Counted from the first letter of the stretch, positions 24,600-33,801 are shown. The stretch: DNA of 64,000 nt from Spirosoma sp. SC4-14 (GCF_037201965.1 NZ_CP147518.1:3093001-3157000), one strand, 5' to 3'. Notes: generated by a model not told the origin, from the letters alone. Numbers and translations: made by a program.

Positions 24600-27062
24600 A
24601 TGTTCCGAAACTACCTCACCATTGCGCTACGCAATTTTAAGCGTCAGAAAGGCTTTACCCTGCTCAATCTGGCCGGACTGGCTACTGGTCTCGCCAGCGT
24701 TACGCTGATTTATTTGTTTATTCTCGACGAAAAAGGGTTCGACCGGTTCCACCCCGACTCCAATAATCTCTACATCCTGGGGACGCATAGCAGGAGCAAT
24801 GGTCAGGAACGAACCTCCGCCTATGCCGCCGGAGCCTGGCTGAAAGCACTGAAGAGTCGTTTCCCGGATGTTGTTGGCGGTACGCAACTGGTATCATTGG
24901 GCTACCCTGCCTCATTCTGGGATAAAAAGGCGGATAAAATTTTACTGTCGGAGAATGCCTTCTGGGTGAATCCCGATTTTAAAGAGGTGTTTCTGTTCCC
25001 TCTGGTATACGGCAATCCCGAAACGGTGTTTGAGAAACCCAATAGCATTGTCCTGAGTAAAACCATTGCCTGGCAATTTTTTGGCGATCAGAATCCAGTC
25101 GGCAAAACACTGGAAATAAGCCACATCTACGCTACCAATAACACATACGTACCGCTGACCGTAACGGGTGTGCTGGACGATTACCCGGAAAATTCGCACA
25201 TCCAGCCCGATTACCTGATCAGTACCGGTATGCTTCGGGCAATGATGACGGCCAATAATCAGAACTGGCAGGAAAACTGGGGCAATGGCGACGGGTACTT
25301 CCTGACCTACCTGCACCTTAAACCCGATACCGATATTAATAAGCTACAGCGGTCGTTTTACCAGGTCGTACAGGCCAATGTGACCAAAAATCCTGACCGG
25401 GCCTTCGAGCCGGTTATTTTACCACTGAAGGATGTGCATTTCAACGAAGCCCTCCGGTCGAGTTATAACAATAGTCGGATAGGCGATGTTAAGTATCTCT
25501 ACATTTTTGCCTGCTCCGCTCTGCTGGTGATCATTATTGCCAGTATCAACTACATGAACCTGGCAACGGCCAGAGCCGTCCGGCGGGCGAAGGAAATCGG
25601 CTTACGAAAAGTGCTGGGTAGCAATCGACTCCAGCTAGTCTGGCAATTTCTGGGCGAATCGCTGATCACTACGTTCATTGCGTTGCTGATTGCGTTGCTG
25701 TTAATAATCATTCTGTTACCCGTATTTAATGAGATTTCGGGAAAGCATTTCACGCTGGCTCATCTGGTGCAGGGCAAGCTGATCGGTATAACACTGAGTA
25801 CTACGCTACTGGTTGGACTGCTGGCGGGAAGCTACCCGGCGCTGTATCTGTCTGGACTGTTGCCCATCAGTGTTCTGAAAAATGCCCGGTTTGCGAGTCG
25901 TGGTTCCGATTGGCTTCGGAAAGGACTGGTTGTGCTGCAATATACGATTACCATTCTGCTGATTGTCTCAACGGGTATCATGATGAAGCAGATGAGCTTT
26001 ATCCGGCAGTCGACTTTAAGCAAAAGTGGGGATCAGTTGCTGTCCATTCGGTGGTCGGGTATGGCCTCGATGGATAAGTATCGATCGTTAAAGCAGCGCA
26101 TTCTCGAAGATCCCGATATTCAGGTGGTGACGATGGCCAATCATTTACCCAATCAGGATTATTTCGGTTCACTTGATCACGACGTTACCTTTCCGCAATT
26201 GGGCAATCAGGTGTATCAATGGGCGGGCATGAACGGCGATTTTGACCTACCGCAAGCTTTTAACCTGAACCTACTGGCCGGTCGTACATTCCGAAACGAC
26301 AATCCCGCCGATTCCAGTGCATATTTGCTTAACGAAAGCGCGGTAAAAGCCCTGAATTTACCACTCGATAAAGTGCTTGGTATGCGTCTGACCATCAAAC
26401 GACCCTATCAGGACCCTGCTCAGAAGATGGAAGGTACAGTAGTCGGTATTGTACGTGATTTCCCGTTCCGCTCTATGCATCACACCATTTCCCCATTAGC
26501 AATCAGCGCCCGCCCTGACCCCGAAGACCGGATTGTGTACGTAAAATTGCCCGCCGGGAAGTTTCAGGAGAAAATTGCGGAGGTCGAAGCGAAATGGAAG
26601 CAGGTGCTGCCCGGAATAGGGTTCGGACACTGGTTCATGAGTGAAGAATTCGGCCGGATGTATGAAGGCGAAACGCGTATGGCCGGGTTGTTCAAAGCCT
26701 TTTCGCTGCTGTCAATTCTGATTGCCTGTTTGGGATTGTTTGGTCTGTCGTCGTACCTGGCCGAACGGCGTACCAAAGAAATTGGTATTCGGAAAGTGAT
26801 GGGGGCTTCGCTGCTTCAGGTTATGGGTCTTTTGTTTACCCCCTTCCTGACGTTACTGGCTGTTGCCTGTGTATTGGCCATTCCACTAGGCTGGTTCATG
26901 ATGCACCGCTGGCTTCAGGATTTTACATACCGTATCGAGCTAAATGGGGCCATTTTTCTGCTGAGTATCATTTTGGTGATATTATTGACAGTGGCTGTCG
27001 TCAGTTACGAAACGATAAAGGCGGCTTTGGTGAATCCGATTCGCTCGCTACGGTCGGAATAG
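24600..27062 (+). CDS. Duplicated FtsX-type permease without prefix domain
   Basis: 820 residues. It starts directly at the permease module (MFRNYLTIALRNFKRQ), so it lacks the 75-90-residue prefix carried by the other complete permeases here and has no PadR gene next to it. Two FtsX units are present, with AKEIGLRKVLGS and ERRTKEIGIRKVMGAS as the cytoplasmic motifs and KAALVNPIRSLRSE as the tail. The gap of only 30 bp to the secreted lectin-like gene suggests joint expression. It gives a natural reference for where the permease begins in the prefix-fused paralogues. Confidence 0.92.
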   Translation: MFRNYLTIALRNFKRQKGFTLLNLAGLATGLASVTLIYLFILDEKGFDRFHPDSNNLYILGTHSRSNGQERTSAYAAGAWLKALKSRFPDVVGGTQLVSLGYPASFWDKKADKILLSENAFWVNPDFKEVFLFPLVYGNPETVFEKPNSIVLSKTIAWQFFGDQNPVGKTLEISHIYATNNTYVPLTVTGVLDDYPENSHIQPDYLISTGMLRAMMTANNQNWQENWGNGDGYFLTYLHLKPDTDINKLQRSFYQVVQANVTKNPDRAFEPVILPLKDVHFNEALRSSYNNSRIGDVKYLYIFACSALLVIIIASINYMNLATARAVRRAKEIGLRKVLGSNRLQLVWQFLGESLITTFIALLIALLLIIILLPVFNEISGKHFTLAHLVQGKLIGITLSTTLLVGLLAGSYPALYLSGLLPISVLKNARFASRGSDWLRKGLVVLQYTITILLIVSTGIMMKQMSFIRQSTLSKSGDQLLSIRWSGMASMDKYRSLKQRILEDPDIQVVTMANHLPNQDYFGSLDHDVTFPQLGNQVYQWAGMNGDFDLPQAFNLNLLAGRTFRNDNPADSSAYLLNESAVKALNLPLDKVLGMRLTIKRPYQDPAQKMEGTVVGIVRDFPFRSMHHTISPLAISARPDPEDRIVYVKLPAGKFQEKIAEVEAKWKQVLPGIGFGHWFMSEEFGRMYEGETRMAGLFKAFSLLSILIACLGLFGLSSYLAERRTKEIGIRKVMGASLLQVMGLLFTPFLTLLAVACVLAIPLGWFMMHRWLQDFTYRIELNGAIFLLSIILVILLTVAVVSYETIKAALVNPIRSLRSE

Positions 27063-27151
27063 CGAGCGTAGGGCTGAGGGCATAGGGAAATATCACGTAC
27101 AGACTATGGTCTCTGATCAATAACCTTAGCCCTGCACCTGCACAAAAAAAG

Positions 27152-27182
27152 AAAGCCAGACGACGCGAAGTCACCTGGCTTT
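27152..27182 (+). terminator. Probable terminator after the 24600 permease
   Basis: Arms of 8 bp (27152-27159 and 27175-27182) are preceded by an A-run and followed by a few T, about 90 bp after the permease stop. The gene-free stretch 27063-27579 also holds a 15-bp perfect stem-loop at 27292-27328, a candidate operator at 27436-27453 and a promoter candidate at 27526-27554; nothing else was recognised in it. Confidence 0.5.
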
Positions 27183-27291
27183 TGGTTCGCTTAATAGATC
27201 GGTTATTACTTAAAATCAGATGCTTTTTTACAGCATCTCCGTCTACCAGCGAGCTACGAATATATAACATCAGCTAAGTAGAATTTGTTAG

Positions 27292-27328
27292 ATAAACTGA
27301 AAAATTGTGTAATAATTTTTCAGTTTAT
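27292..27328. repeat. Perfect stem-loop in the gene-free stretch before padR
   Basis: Arms of 15 bp (27292-27306 and 27314-27328) enclose a 7-nt AT-rich loop. It lies 230 bp from the end of the upstream gene and 250 bp before the downstream padR, so it is not an obvious terminator of either. It may be a remnant of a mobile repeat. Confidence 0.55.
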
Positions 27329-27435
27329 TCGCACTCGGAATGAATTGACGGCTGAACGGTGATGATGGGTTCGTGGCAGAAAGTCATTGAATGATTACGA
27401 AGCTCACCTGCTTCCGTCCATATCTGGACAGGACA

Positions 27436-27453
27436 CCGTCCGAAAACGGACGG
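27436..27453. promoter_or_regulatory. Candidate PadR operator palindrome (ccGTCCGaaaaCGGACgg)
   Basis: A perfect palindrome with 7-base arms and a 4-nt centre lies 126 bp upstream of the padR start at 27580. It shares its GTCCG-N4-CGGAC core with the site at 19869-19886. Extra half-sites (TGGACAGGAC) precede it at 27425-27434. Confidence 0.52.
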
Positions 27454-27525
27454 CTTTAACGAAAAAGAAGGGTAAAACAGTCGTTTATAGGCGCTATGCG
27501 GCTAAACGGTTGGTTGGCCTTTGAT

Positions 27526-27554
27526 TTGCTATGCAAAAGGGAAAGATAATTTTT
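27526..27554 (+). promoter_or_regulatory. Candidate Bacteroidota-type promoter for padR
   Basis: TTG at 27526-27528, an 18-nt spacer and TAATTTTT at 27547-27554 fit the Bacteroidota -33/-7 pattern (TTG, then TAnnTTTG). The element ends 25 bp before the padR ATG. The same TTG-N18 arrangement occurs before the padR gene at 30760. Confidence 0.45.
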
Positions 27555-27579
27555 ATCTGCTGAAAACTATAAGCCGCTT

Positions 27580-27915
27580 ATGAAAGGTACTCAGCTTGGC
27601 GAGTTCGAAGAGATAGTTCTGCTGACGATTGCCCGACTCTACGATGATGCCTACGGCGTAGCCGTTTTGGAAGAGCTTAGTGAGCGTTTGGAGCGGCCCA
27701 TGAGCTTGGGCGTTGTGCATCGGACCATGCAGCGATTAGAAGAAAAAGGGCTGGTTCATTCCCGCTTTAGCGAACCCATCGCCGAACGGGGTGGACGAAG
27801 CAAACGCCTGTTTACGGTAACTATGGCGGGCGAACAAGCCTTGCGGGAAGCGCGACGCATCCGAAATGAATTGTGGGACGGTATTCCGAAAACTGCTTTT
27901 GACCACCTGACATGA
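27580..27915 (+). CDS. PadR-family transcriptional regulator
   Basis: 111 residues, one winged-helix domain: LGEFEEIVLLTIARLYDDAYG, VVHRTMQRLEEKGLVHSRF and AERGGRSKRLFTVTMAGEQAL. Its TGA stop overlaps the ATG of the permease at 27912 (ATGA), the classic mark of translational coupling. The candidate operator at 27436-27453 and promoter at 27526-27554 lie upstream, so autoregulation together with the permease is the simplest model. The ligand is unknown. Confidence 0.93.
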   Translation: MKGTQLGEFEEIVLLTIARLYDDAYGVAVLEELSERLERPMSLGVVHRTMQRLEEKGLVHSRFSEPIAERGGRSKRLFTVTMAGEQALREARRIRNELWDGIPKTAFDHLT

Positions 27916-30566
27916 ACCGAAACTATAAAAGGCAACAGGAGACGGAGCCACCACGCTGGGCCGAACGACTGCTGACCCGAATTACAGCTCCTCACATCCG
28001 GGATGAAGTGTTGGGCGATCTGTATGAATTGTTCCAACGGCGGGTTCTGCGTTACGGGTATACCAAAGCTCACCTGCTGTATGTGCTGGAAATGCTGTTG
28101 CTGCTGCATCCCCGACTTTGGCGACAACAGGCTCGATCAGCCCAATTATATACAAAACCAACGGAGTATTCACTACCAAACCCAATGGCTATGCTAAGCA
28201 ATTATGGTAAAATCGCTTTTCGAAAACTGATTCGGCACAAATCCTATACGCTGATCAATGTGGTGAGCCTTAGTCTGGGTATCGCCTGTGCTATTCTGAT
28301 CTTTACGCTGATCAAGTACCACCTGAGTTTCGACACCTTCCATGCCGATCAGGACCGGATTTATCGAATTTATACAGAGCTTCATACGGATAAAGTGACT
28401 TATAGTACGGGCGTTCCTAATCCGATGGGCGAGGCATTCCGAAAAGGGTACAGTGTCGCGGAAAAAGTCGGACGAATCGCCTTTTTGAAAAAACGGCTGG
28501 TGACCCTATCGCCAGAGAAAAAGTTTGAAGAAGATGTTGCCTTTGCTGACCCGGATTTTTTGGACATTTTCAATTTTCCGCTGATTCGGGGTAATCCACA
28601 AACGGCGTTGCAGGACCGCAATACAGCCCTGATTACGGAGCGTATAGCCAAACAATATTTTGGCGATGAAGACCCAATCGGCAAGTTGTTGCACATTGAC
28701 GAGTCGCTTGTTGTGAAGATTACGGGTATTCTTCAGAACCTGCCCGCTACGACAGACTTTCGTTCGGAAATCTATGTTCCCTTCGGCAATTTGCAGGACC
28801 ATAGCCCCTGGCTGGTCGAAAAAGATTGGTGGATGGGTTTCAACAAAGAAATGCAATGTTTTATCCGGCTTAAACCGGGTGTATCGGCGGCAATGGTCGA
28901 CACGAAAATCCTTCCGGCCATTACTAATAAATATTATGATAAAGAGTATGCGAAGGTGTTCCGATTCAAATTACAGCCACTTTCCGATGTCCATTTTAAT
29001 CCCAAACTTCGGGGATACACCGAGAAAAAGAATCTCTGGACTTTCGGCCTGATTGGCTTATTCCTGATCGTTACGGCCTGTGTCAATTTTATTAACCTGG
29101 CGACAGCCCAGGCGCTGGGGCGCTCAAGAGAAATTGGGGTTCGAAAAGCGTTGGGAAGTGAGCGGGGAGCGCTGTTCTGGCAGTTCATTACCGAAACGAC
29201 ACTCATTGCTGGAGTCGCCATGATTATTGCGTTGGGATTGGCGTATCTGGTCTTGCCATTTGTTAATCAATGGTTTGAGATAAAACTGGTTCTCAATCCG
29301 TTGACGGATGCCTATTTGCCTGCCTTTTTACTAGTTCTGCTATTGATCGTAGTTTTCTGCTCAGGTGCTTACCCTGGTCTGATTCTGGCCCGTTTTCAAC
29401 CTGTATTGGCGTTGAAAGGGAAACTCTCACAGCGGGCAGTAGGCGGATTCTCCCTGCGGAAAAGCCTGGTTGTCACCCAGTTTGCTATCTCGCAATTGCT
29501 CATTATCGGCACATTGATCATTACAAACCAATTACGCTATTCGCAGCAGGCTGATATGGGTTTTCGGAAAGATGCGATGATTATTCTTCCCATACCTGAT
29601 AATAAAAAGTCAAAAATCAGTACGTTAGGCGCACAACTTTCGGAGATGTCCAGTGTCGAAAATGTGACATTTTTTGATACGCCCCCGGCCACTGAATCCA
29701 TAGGAAGTACCCCAATTCGCTTTGATTCGCGTCCGAAAGCAGAAGATTTTACCATTTCCGTTAAATCGGCCGACCATCAGTATATCCCTACGTTTAGTAT
29801 ACCCATTCTGGCCGGGCGCAATGTGAATCCGTCGGATACAATCCGGGAATACCTCCTGAATGAAACAGCCGTGAAAGCGCTCCGATTAGCTTCCCTACAG
29901 GACGTGATTGGGAAAACGGCTACGATCAATGATCAGCCGGGAACCATCGTTGGTGTCATGAAAGACTTTCACTATAAGTCGTTTCATGCGGCCATTGAGC
30001 CACTATGCCTCACGACCCGCAGTGAGGTGTATGGCAATTGCGGAGTAAACGTAAATCCGGCCAATCTGGGGCCAACGCTGGCTAGTATTGAAAGAGCCTG
30101 GAAAGCCACGTATCCGTCTGCCATTTTTACGTACCGTTTTATGGACGAGGATATTGAACGGTTCTATAAACTGGACAACATGCTGCTAAGGCTCATTCAG
30201 GCATTTGCGGGTATCGCCATTTTTGTCGGATGTTTGGGCCTGTACGGATTGGTATCGTTCATGGCGGCACAGAAAACAAAGGAAATTGGCGTACGTAAAG
30301 TACTGGGAGCCAGCACATCCAGTATTCTCTGGTTGTTCGGGAAAGAATTTATCCGGTTGCTGCTGATCGCTTTTGTACTGGCAGCTCCGCTGGCGTGGTG
30401 GGTCATGAACGAGTGGCTGGCCAATTTTGTGTATCGGATTGAACCAGGAGCCGGTATTTTTGTGCTGGCCGTTCTAATCACTGTTATCGTTGCCCTACTG
30501 ACCGTCGGTTTTCAAAGCATGAAGGCAGCCCTGATGAATCCAATAAAAACCTTACGGACGGAGTAG
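27912..30566 (+). CDS. Duplicated FtsX-type permease with N-terminal prefix domain, coupled to PadR
   Basis: 884 residues. The prefix (WAERLLTRITAPHIRDEVLGDL) is more diverged than in the neighbours and lacks the FC pair; the linker runs to Met94, where the permease starts (MLSNYGKIAFRKLIRHK). Cytoplasmic motifs are SREIGVRKALGS in the first unit and QKTKEIGVRKVLGAS in the second; the tail is KAALMNPIKTLRTE. It overlaps the padR gene by 4 bp and is followed by a good terminator at 30677-30709, so this is a two-gene transcription unit. Substrate and energy source are unknown. Confidence 0.92.
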   Translation: MNRNYKRQQETEPPRWAERLLTRITAPHIRDEVLGDLYELFQRRVLRYGYTKAHLLYVLEMLLLLHPRLWRQQARSAQLYTKPTEYSLPNPMAMLSNYGKIAFRKLIRHKSYTLINVVSLSLGIACAILIFTLIKYHLSFDTFHADQDRIYRIYTELHTDKVTYSTGVPNPMGEAFRKGYSVAEKVGRIAFLKKRLVTLSPEKKFEEDVAFADPDFLDIFNFPLIRGNPQTALQDRNTALITERIAKQYFGDEDPIGKLLHIDESLVVKITGILQNLPATTDFRSEIYVPFGNLQDHSPWLVEKDWWMGFNKEMQCFIRLKPGVSAAMVDTKILPAITNKYYDKEYAKVFRFKLQPLSDVHFNPKLRGYTEKKNLWTFGLIGLFLIVTACVNFINLATAQALGRSREIGVRKALGSERGALFWQFITETTLIAGVAMIIALGLAYLVLPFVNQWFEIKLVLNPLTDAYLPAFLLVLLLIVVFCSGAYPGLILARFQPVLALKGKLSQRAVGGFSLRKSLVVTQFAISQLLIIGTLIITNQLRYSQQADMGFRKDAMIILPIPDNKKSKISTLGAQLSEMSSVENVTFFDTPPATESIGSTPIRFDSRPKAEDFTISVKSADHQYIPTFSIPILAGRNVNPSDTIREYLLNETAVKALRLASLQDVIGKTATINDQPGTIVGVMKDFHYKSFHAAIEPLCLTTRSEVYGNCGVNVNPANLGPTLASIERAWKATYPSAIFTYRFMDEDIERFYKLDNMLLRLIQAFAGIAIFVGCLGLYGLVSFMAAQKTKEIGVRKVLGASTSSILWLFGKEFIRLLLIAFVLAAPLAWWVMNEWLANFVYRIEPGAGIFVLAVLITVIVALLTVGFQSMKAALMNPIKTLRTE

Positions 30567-30636
30567 GGCAGAGGGTTTAGTTTTCCTACGCCCTTAGCCC
30601 TCTGCGCATCGCTCTTGTCCACGACCGTACAGATAC

Positions 30637-30652
30637 TGTCCGTTTTTGGACA
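30637..30652. promoter_or_regulatory. Candidate PadR operator, weaker copy (TGTCCGtttttGGACA)
   Basis: Five-base perfect arms (TGTCC/GGACA) plus one wobble-compatible position lie 107 bp upstream of the padR start at 30760. Spacing and core resemble the sites at 19869 and 27436. Unlike the other two padR genes, a terminator (30677-30709) separates this site from the gene. Confidence 0.42.
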
Positions 30653-30676
30653 ACGGATTTTTTGCTAACCGTGGCT

Positions 30677-30709
30677 AAAATGCCCTCTCTGACATAGAGA
30701 GGGCATTTT
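30677..30709 (+). terminator. Intrinsic terminator after the 27912 permease
   Basis: Perfect 14-bp arms (30677-30690 and 30696-30709), a 5-nt loop and a run of T at the 3' end form a textbook terminator 110 bp after the permease stop. It also has an A-run on the 5' side, so it could work on both strands. Confidence 0.85.
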
Positions 30710-30712
30710 TTA

Positions 30713-30741
30713 TTGCTGGCCCGGCATTTGTTATACATTTA
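30713..30741 (+). promoter_or_regulatory. Candidate Bacteroidota-type promoter for padR
   Basis: TTG at 30713-30715 and TACATTTA at 30734-30741 are separated by 18 nt, matching the -33/-7 layout and the spacing seen at 27526-27554. The element starts just after the terminator and ends 18 bp before the padR ATG. Confidence 0.45.
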
Positions 30742-30759
30742 CACATATAATCCTTACGT

Positions 30760-31086
30760 ATGAAAGGGACTTATTTAGGGGAGTTTGAAGAAGTCGTTTT
30801 GCTGGCCGTAGCGATCCGGGCGGGGGATGCGTATGGAGCGGCTGTCGTCAACGAGATTGAGCAACAAATGGGTCGTTCGGTGAATCTGGGAGCCGTCCAC
30901 TCCGCCCTGAACCGCCTTCAGGAAAAAGGACTGGTTAGCTCCGAAATGGGCGGTATGACGGCCGAGCGGGGAGGTCGCCGAAAACGGCTGTACACTGTAA
31001 CGGCATACGGGAAGCGGGTGCTGGAAGAGGTTCGACAACTACGCAACCAGATGTGGGACGCCATTCCCCGAACCGCCTGGTCATGA
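30760..31086 (+). CDS. PadR-family transcriptional regulator
   Basis: 108 residues with the winged-helix pattern LGEFEEVVLLAVAIRAGDAYG, AVHSALNRLQEKGLVSSEMG and AERGGRRKRLYTVTAYGKRVL, closest to the regulator at 19432. Its stop overlaps the ATG of the permease at 31083 (ATGA). It heads the longest coupled set: padR plus three permeases reaching 39124. A terminator and promoter candidate directly upstream make it the start of a new unit. Confidence 0.93.
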   Translation: MKGTYLGEFEEVVLLAVAIRAGDAYGAAVVNEIEQQMGRSVNLGAVHSALNRLQEKGLVSSEMGGMTAERGGRRKRLYTVTAYGKRVLEEVRQLRNQMWDAIPRTAWS

Positions 31087-33719
31087 ATACTAAAAAATTG
31101 GGTACAAATGCACCACCCCGTTTTGCGACTCGCTTACTTCGTTGGTTCCTGGCCCCTCATCGGGCCGAAGAACTGGAGGGCGATCTGGATGAGCTGTTTC
31201 AGCAGCGCGTTCGGGAGGTGGGGCTGCGGCAGGCCCGCTGGCGATACGTGCGCGATGTGGTGAGTTTACTACGCCCGTCGTTGATCAAACGAGAAGAGAC
31301 TTTGTATCCTAGACCAACAAATACAACCATGCTACGGAATTATTTTAAAGTCGCTCTAAGAAACCTGACCAAACACAAAGGGTATTCGGCTATTAATATT
31401 GCTGGTTTAGCCACGGGCATGGCTGTAGCCCTACTCATCGGCCTATGGGTCTGGAATGAGTTTGCCTATAATCAGCGCTATGCGAATTATAATCGTATTG
31501 CGAGGGTGCTTCAGAATCAAACCTTTAATGATAAGATTGAAACCTGGACCAGCCAGGCAATGCAGTTGGCACCTGAACTACGAAGCAACTACAGTAGTCA
31601 TTTCAAATACGTTGTTACGGCTGACTTTCCCGGAAAACATCTGTTGTCGCTCGATACGAAGAAAATCACCAATGTCGGCAGCTTTATCGACCCCGACATC
31701 ACAGAAATGCTGGCGCTGAACATGCTGAAAGGTACACGAGCGGGCTTACGCGACCCATCGTCCATTCTTCTATCCGAAACGACAGCAAAGTCGTTGTTTG
31801 GAGATGTTGATCCGCTGAATAAGATCATTACGATTGACAAAAAATGGCCGGTAAAAGTGACGGGTGTTTATGCCGATTTGCCGCTCAACTCGTCATTCCA
31901 GGAATTAACGTTTATCGCACCGTTTGAGCTGAAAAAGAAAGATTTGCCCGAATGGCTTAGCTGGGGCAATAGCTGGTTTCAAACCTACGTACAGATAGCC
32001 GATAACGCCACGATGGAAACCGTATCGGCAGCCATTAAAGACGTCAAACTGAAACGGATTAGTAGTCAGGACGATGCACGCTTTAAGCCCGAACTGTTTT
32101 TGCTGCCGATGAGTCGTTGGCATCTGTATTCGGAGTTTAAAAATGGCGTAAATGTGGGCGGGCAAATTCAGTACGTTCGTCTGTTCAGCATCATCGGCTT
32201 GTTTGTACTGCTGCTGGCCTGCATCAATTTCATGAACCTGAGCACCGCCCGCAGCGAGAAACGCGCTCGGGAGGTTGGGGTTCGTAAAGCCGTTGGATCA
32301 GTACGCAATCAGATTATGCTGCAATTTTTCAGCGAATCGTTTTTGATTGTCGTCGTCGCTTTCGCCTTTGCCCTGTTGCTGGTGCTACTCGTACTACCGG
32401 CGTTCAATACCGTAGCCGATCGCCAGATTAGTATTCCGTGGGCCAACCCTCTGTTCTGGATTGCAGCACTTGGCTTTAGTCTGATTACCAGTTTAGTAGC
32501 CGGTAGTTATCCGGCCGTGTATCTGTCGTCGTTCCAACCGATTGAGGTGTTGAAAGGAAACGGTCCGGCGCTCCGGTTCCGCGTGGGGCGACTCGCAGCG
32601 CTTCCACGTAAAATGCTGGTGGTGGTTCAGTTTGCTGTTTCGATCACGTTGATTGTGGGCACCCTGATTGTTTTTCAACAGATTGAGTTCGCCCGGAATC
32701 GACCGGTAGGCTACAGCCGAAATAATCTGGTGTCGTTCCCGATCAAATCGGACAATCTGATTACCCATTTTCCGACGTTCCGGGAGGAGTTGCTGAATAC
32801 GGGCGCTATTGAGGAAGTTGCCGCTACCGATTCGCCCATTACCGACACCTACGTGACCAATAGTGGTTTCACCTGGCGAGGGCAGATACCGAATATGGCC
32901 GACGAGTTTGTAACCCTACGGACCACCTATGAATTTGGAAAAATGATTGGCTGGCAAATCAAAGAAGGGCGCGATTTTTCAAAGGAGTTTGCCACTGATT
33001 CGGCTGGGTTTGTCCTCAATGAAGCTGCTGTTGCCTATATGGGATTCAAGAACCCTATTGGTGAAATTATTAAATGGGGTGATCAGCCTTTTAAAGTCAT
33101 TGGTGTGGTCAAAAATCTGGTTACCCAATCACCTTACGATCCTGTTAAGCAGACTATCTTTGTCATTAATTACAAACGGCTTAACCTGATCACGGCCAAA
33201 ATCAATCCCACGAAAAGCGCGTCGGAGGCACTGGCTAAAATCGAAGCGGTTTATAAAAAATACGATCCCGACAACTCGCTCGACTACAAATTTGCCGATC
33301 AGGAATACGCGAAAAAATTTGGCGAAGAAGAACGAGTTGGTAAACTGGCCAGCTTCTTTGCCGGACTAGCCATCTTCATTTCCTGCCTGGGTTTATTCGG
33401 TCTGGCTTCGTTCGTAATGGAGCAGCGCACCAAAGAAATCGGTATCCGAAAAGTAATGGGTGCGTCGGTGGGTAGCTTGTGGCAATTGCTTTCCAAAGAT
33501 TTTGTGCTGTTGGTAATCATTTCGCTGTTCATTGCCTTTCCCGTAACCTGGTATTTCATGCAGGATTGGATTCAGCGATACACCTATCATACCGACCTTT
33601 CGTGGTGGCTGTTTGCCGCAACGGGTGTGGGTGCCTTAATCATTACCCTGCTGACAGTCAGTTTTCAAAGTATAAAAGTTGCCTTGATGAATCCGGTGAA
33701 ATCATTACGTTCCGAATAG
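31083..33719 (+). CDS. Duplicated FtsX-type permease with N-terminal prefix domain, coupled to PadR
   Basis: 878 residues from ATG 31083, chosen because it overlaps the padR stop in an ATGA; an ATG at 31053 would add ten residues and a longer overlap. The prefix (RLLRWFLAPHRAEELEGDLDELFQQR) is the same type as in the next two genes. The permease starts at Met83 (MLRNYFKVALRN). SRWHLYSEFKNGVNVGGQIQ in the first extracytoplasmic domain is shared with the gene at 6025. It ends in EQRTKEIGIRKVMGAS and KVALMNPVKSLRSE. Confidence 0.92.
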   Translation: MNTKKLGTNAPPRFATRLLRWFLAPHRAEELEGDLDELFQQRVREVGLRQARWRYVRDVVSLLRPSLIKREETLYPRPTNTTMLRNYFKVALRNLTKHKGYSAINIAGLATGMAVALLIGLWVWNEFAYNQRYANYNRIARVLQNQTFNDKIETWTSQAMQLAPELRSNYSSHFKYVVTADFPGKHLLSLDTKKITNVGSFIDPDITEMLALNMLKGTRAGLRDPSSILLSETTAKSLFGDVDPLNKIITIDKKWPVKVTGVYADLPLNSSFQELTFIAPFELKKKDLPEWLSWGNSWFQTYVQIADNATMETVSAAIKDVKLKRISSQDDARFKPELFLLPMSRWHLYSEFKNGVNVGGQIQYVRLFSIIGLFVLLLACINFMNLSTARSEKRAREVGVRKAVGSVRNQIMLQFFSESFLIVVVAFAFALLLVLLVLPAFNTVADRQISIPWANPLFWIAALGFSLITSLVAGSYPAVYLSSFQPIEVLKGNGPALRFRVGRLAALPRKMLVVVQFAVSITLIVGTLIVFQQIEFARNRPVGYSRNNLVSFPIKSDNLITHFPTFREELLNTGAIEEVAATDSPITDTYVTNSGFTWRGQIPNMADEFVTLRTTYEFGKMIGWQIKEGRDFSKEFATDSAGFVLNEAAVAYMGFKNPIGEIIKWGDQPFKVIGVVKNLVTQSPYDPVKQTIFVINYKRLNLITAKINPTKSASEALAKIEAVYKKYDPDNSLDYKFADQEYAKKFGEEERVGKLASFFAGLAIFISCLGLFGLASFVMEQRTKEIGIRKVMGASVGSLWQLLSKDFVLLVIISLFIAFPVTWYFMQDWIQRYTYHTDLSWWLFAATGVGALIITLLTVSFQSIKVALMNPVKSLRSE

Positions 33720-33730
33720 CATAGGGCCTG

Positions 33731-33801
33731 GGGCAAAGGGCATAGGATAAGAGTCGCCGTAACCCACCCCTAACCCCATGCTCTTACCCCTTTGCCTTAT
33801 G
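33731..33801. repeat. Imperfect inverted repeat next to the start of the following permease
   Basis: Paired segments are 33732-33740 with 33788-33796 (9 bp) and 33748-33753 with 33781-33786 (6 bp), separated by a 7-nt bulge. The start codon at 33799 lies 2 nt beyond the outer stem. It belongs to the degenerate GGGCAAAGGGCATAGG type of sequence common in the intergenic gaps here. Confidence 0.5.

Noticed and set aside
31053..31082. Ten-residue N-terminal extension of the 31083 permease
   Set aside because: The start at 31083 gives the ATGA overlap also seen at 27912 and matches the lengths of the paralogues.
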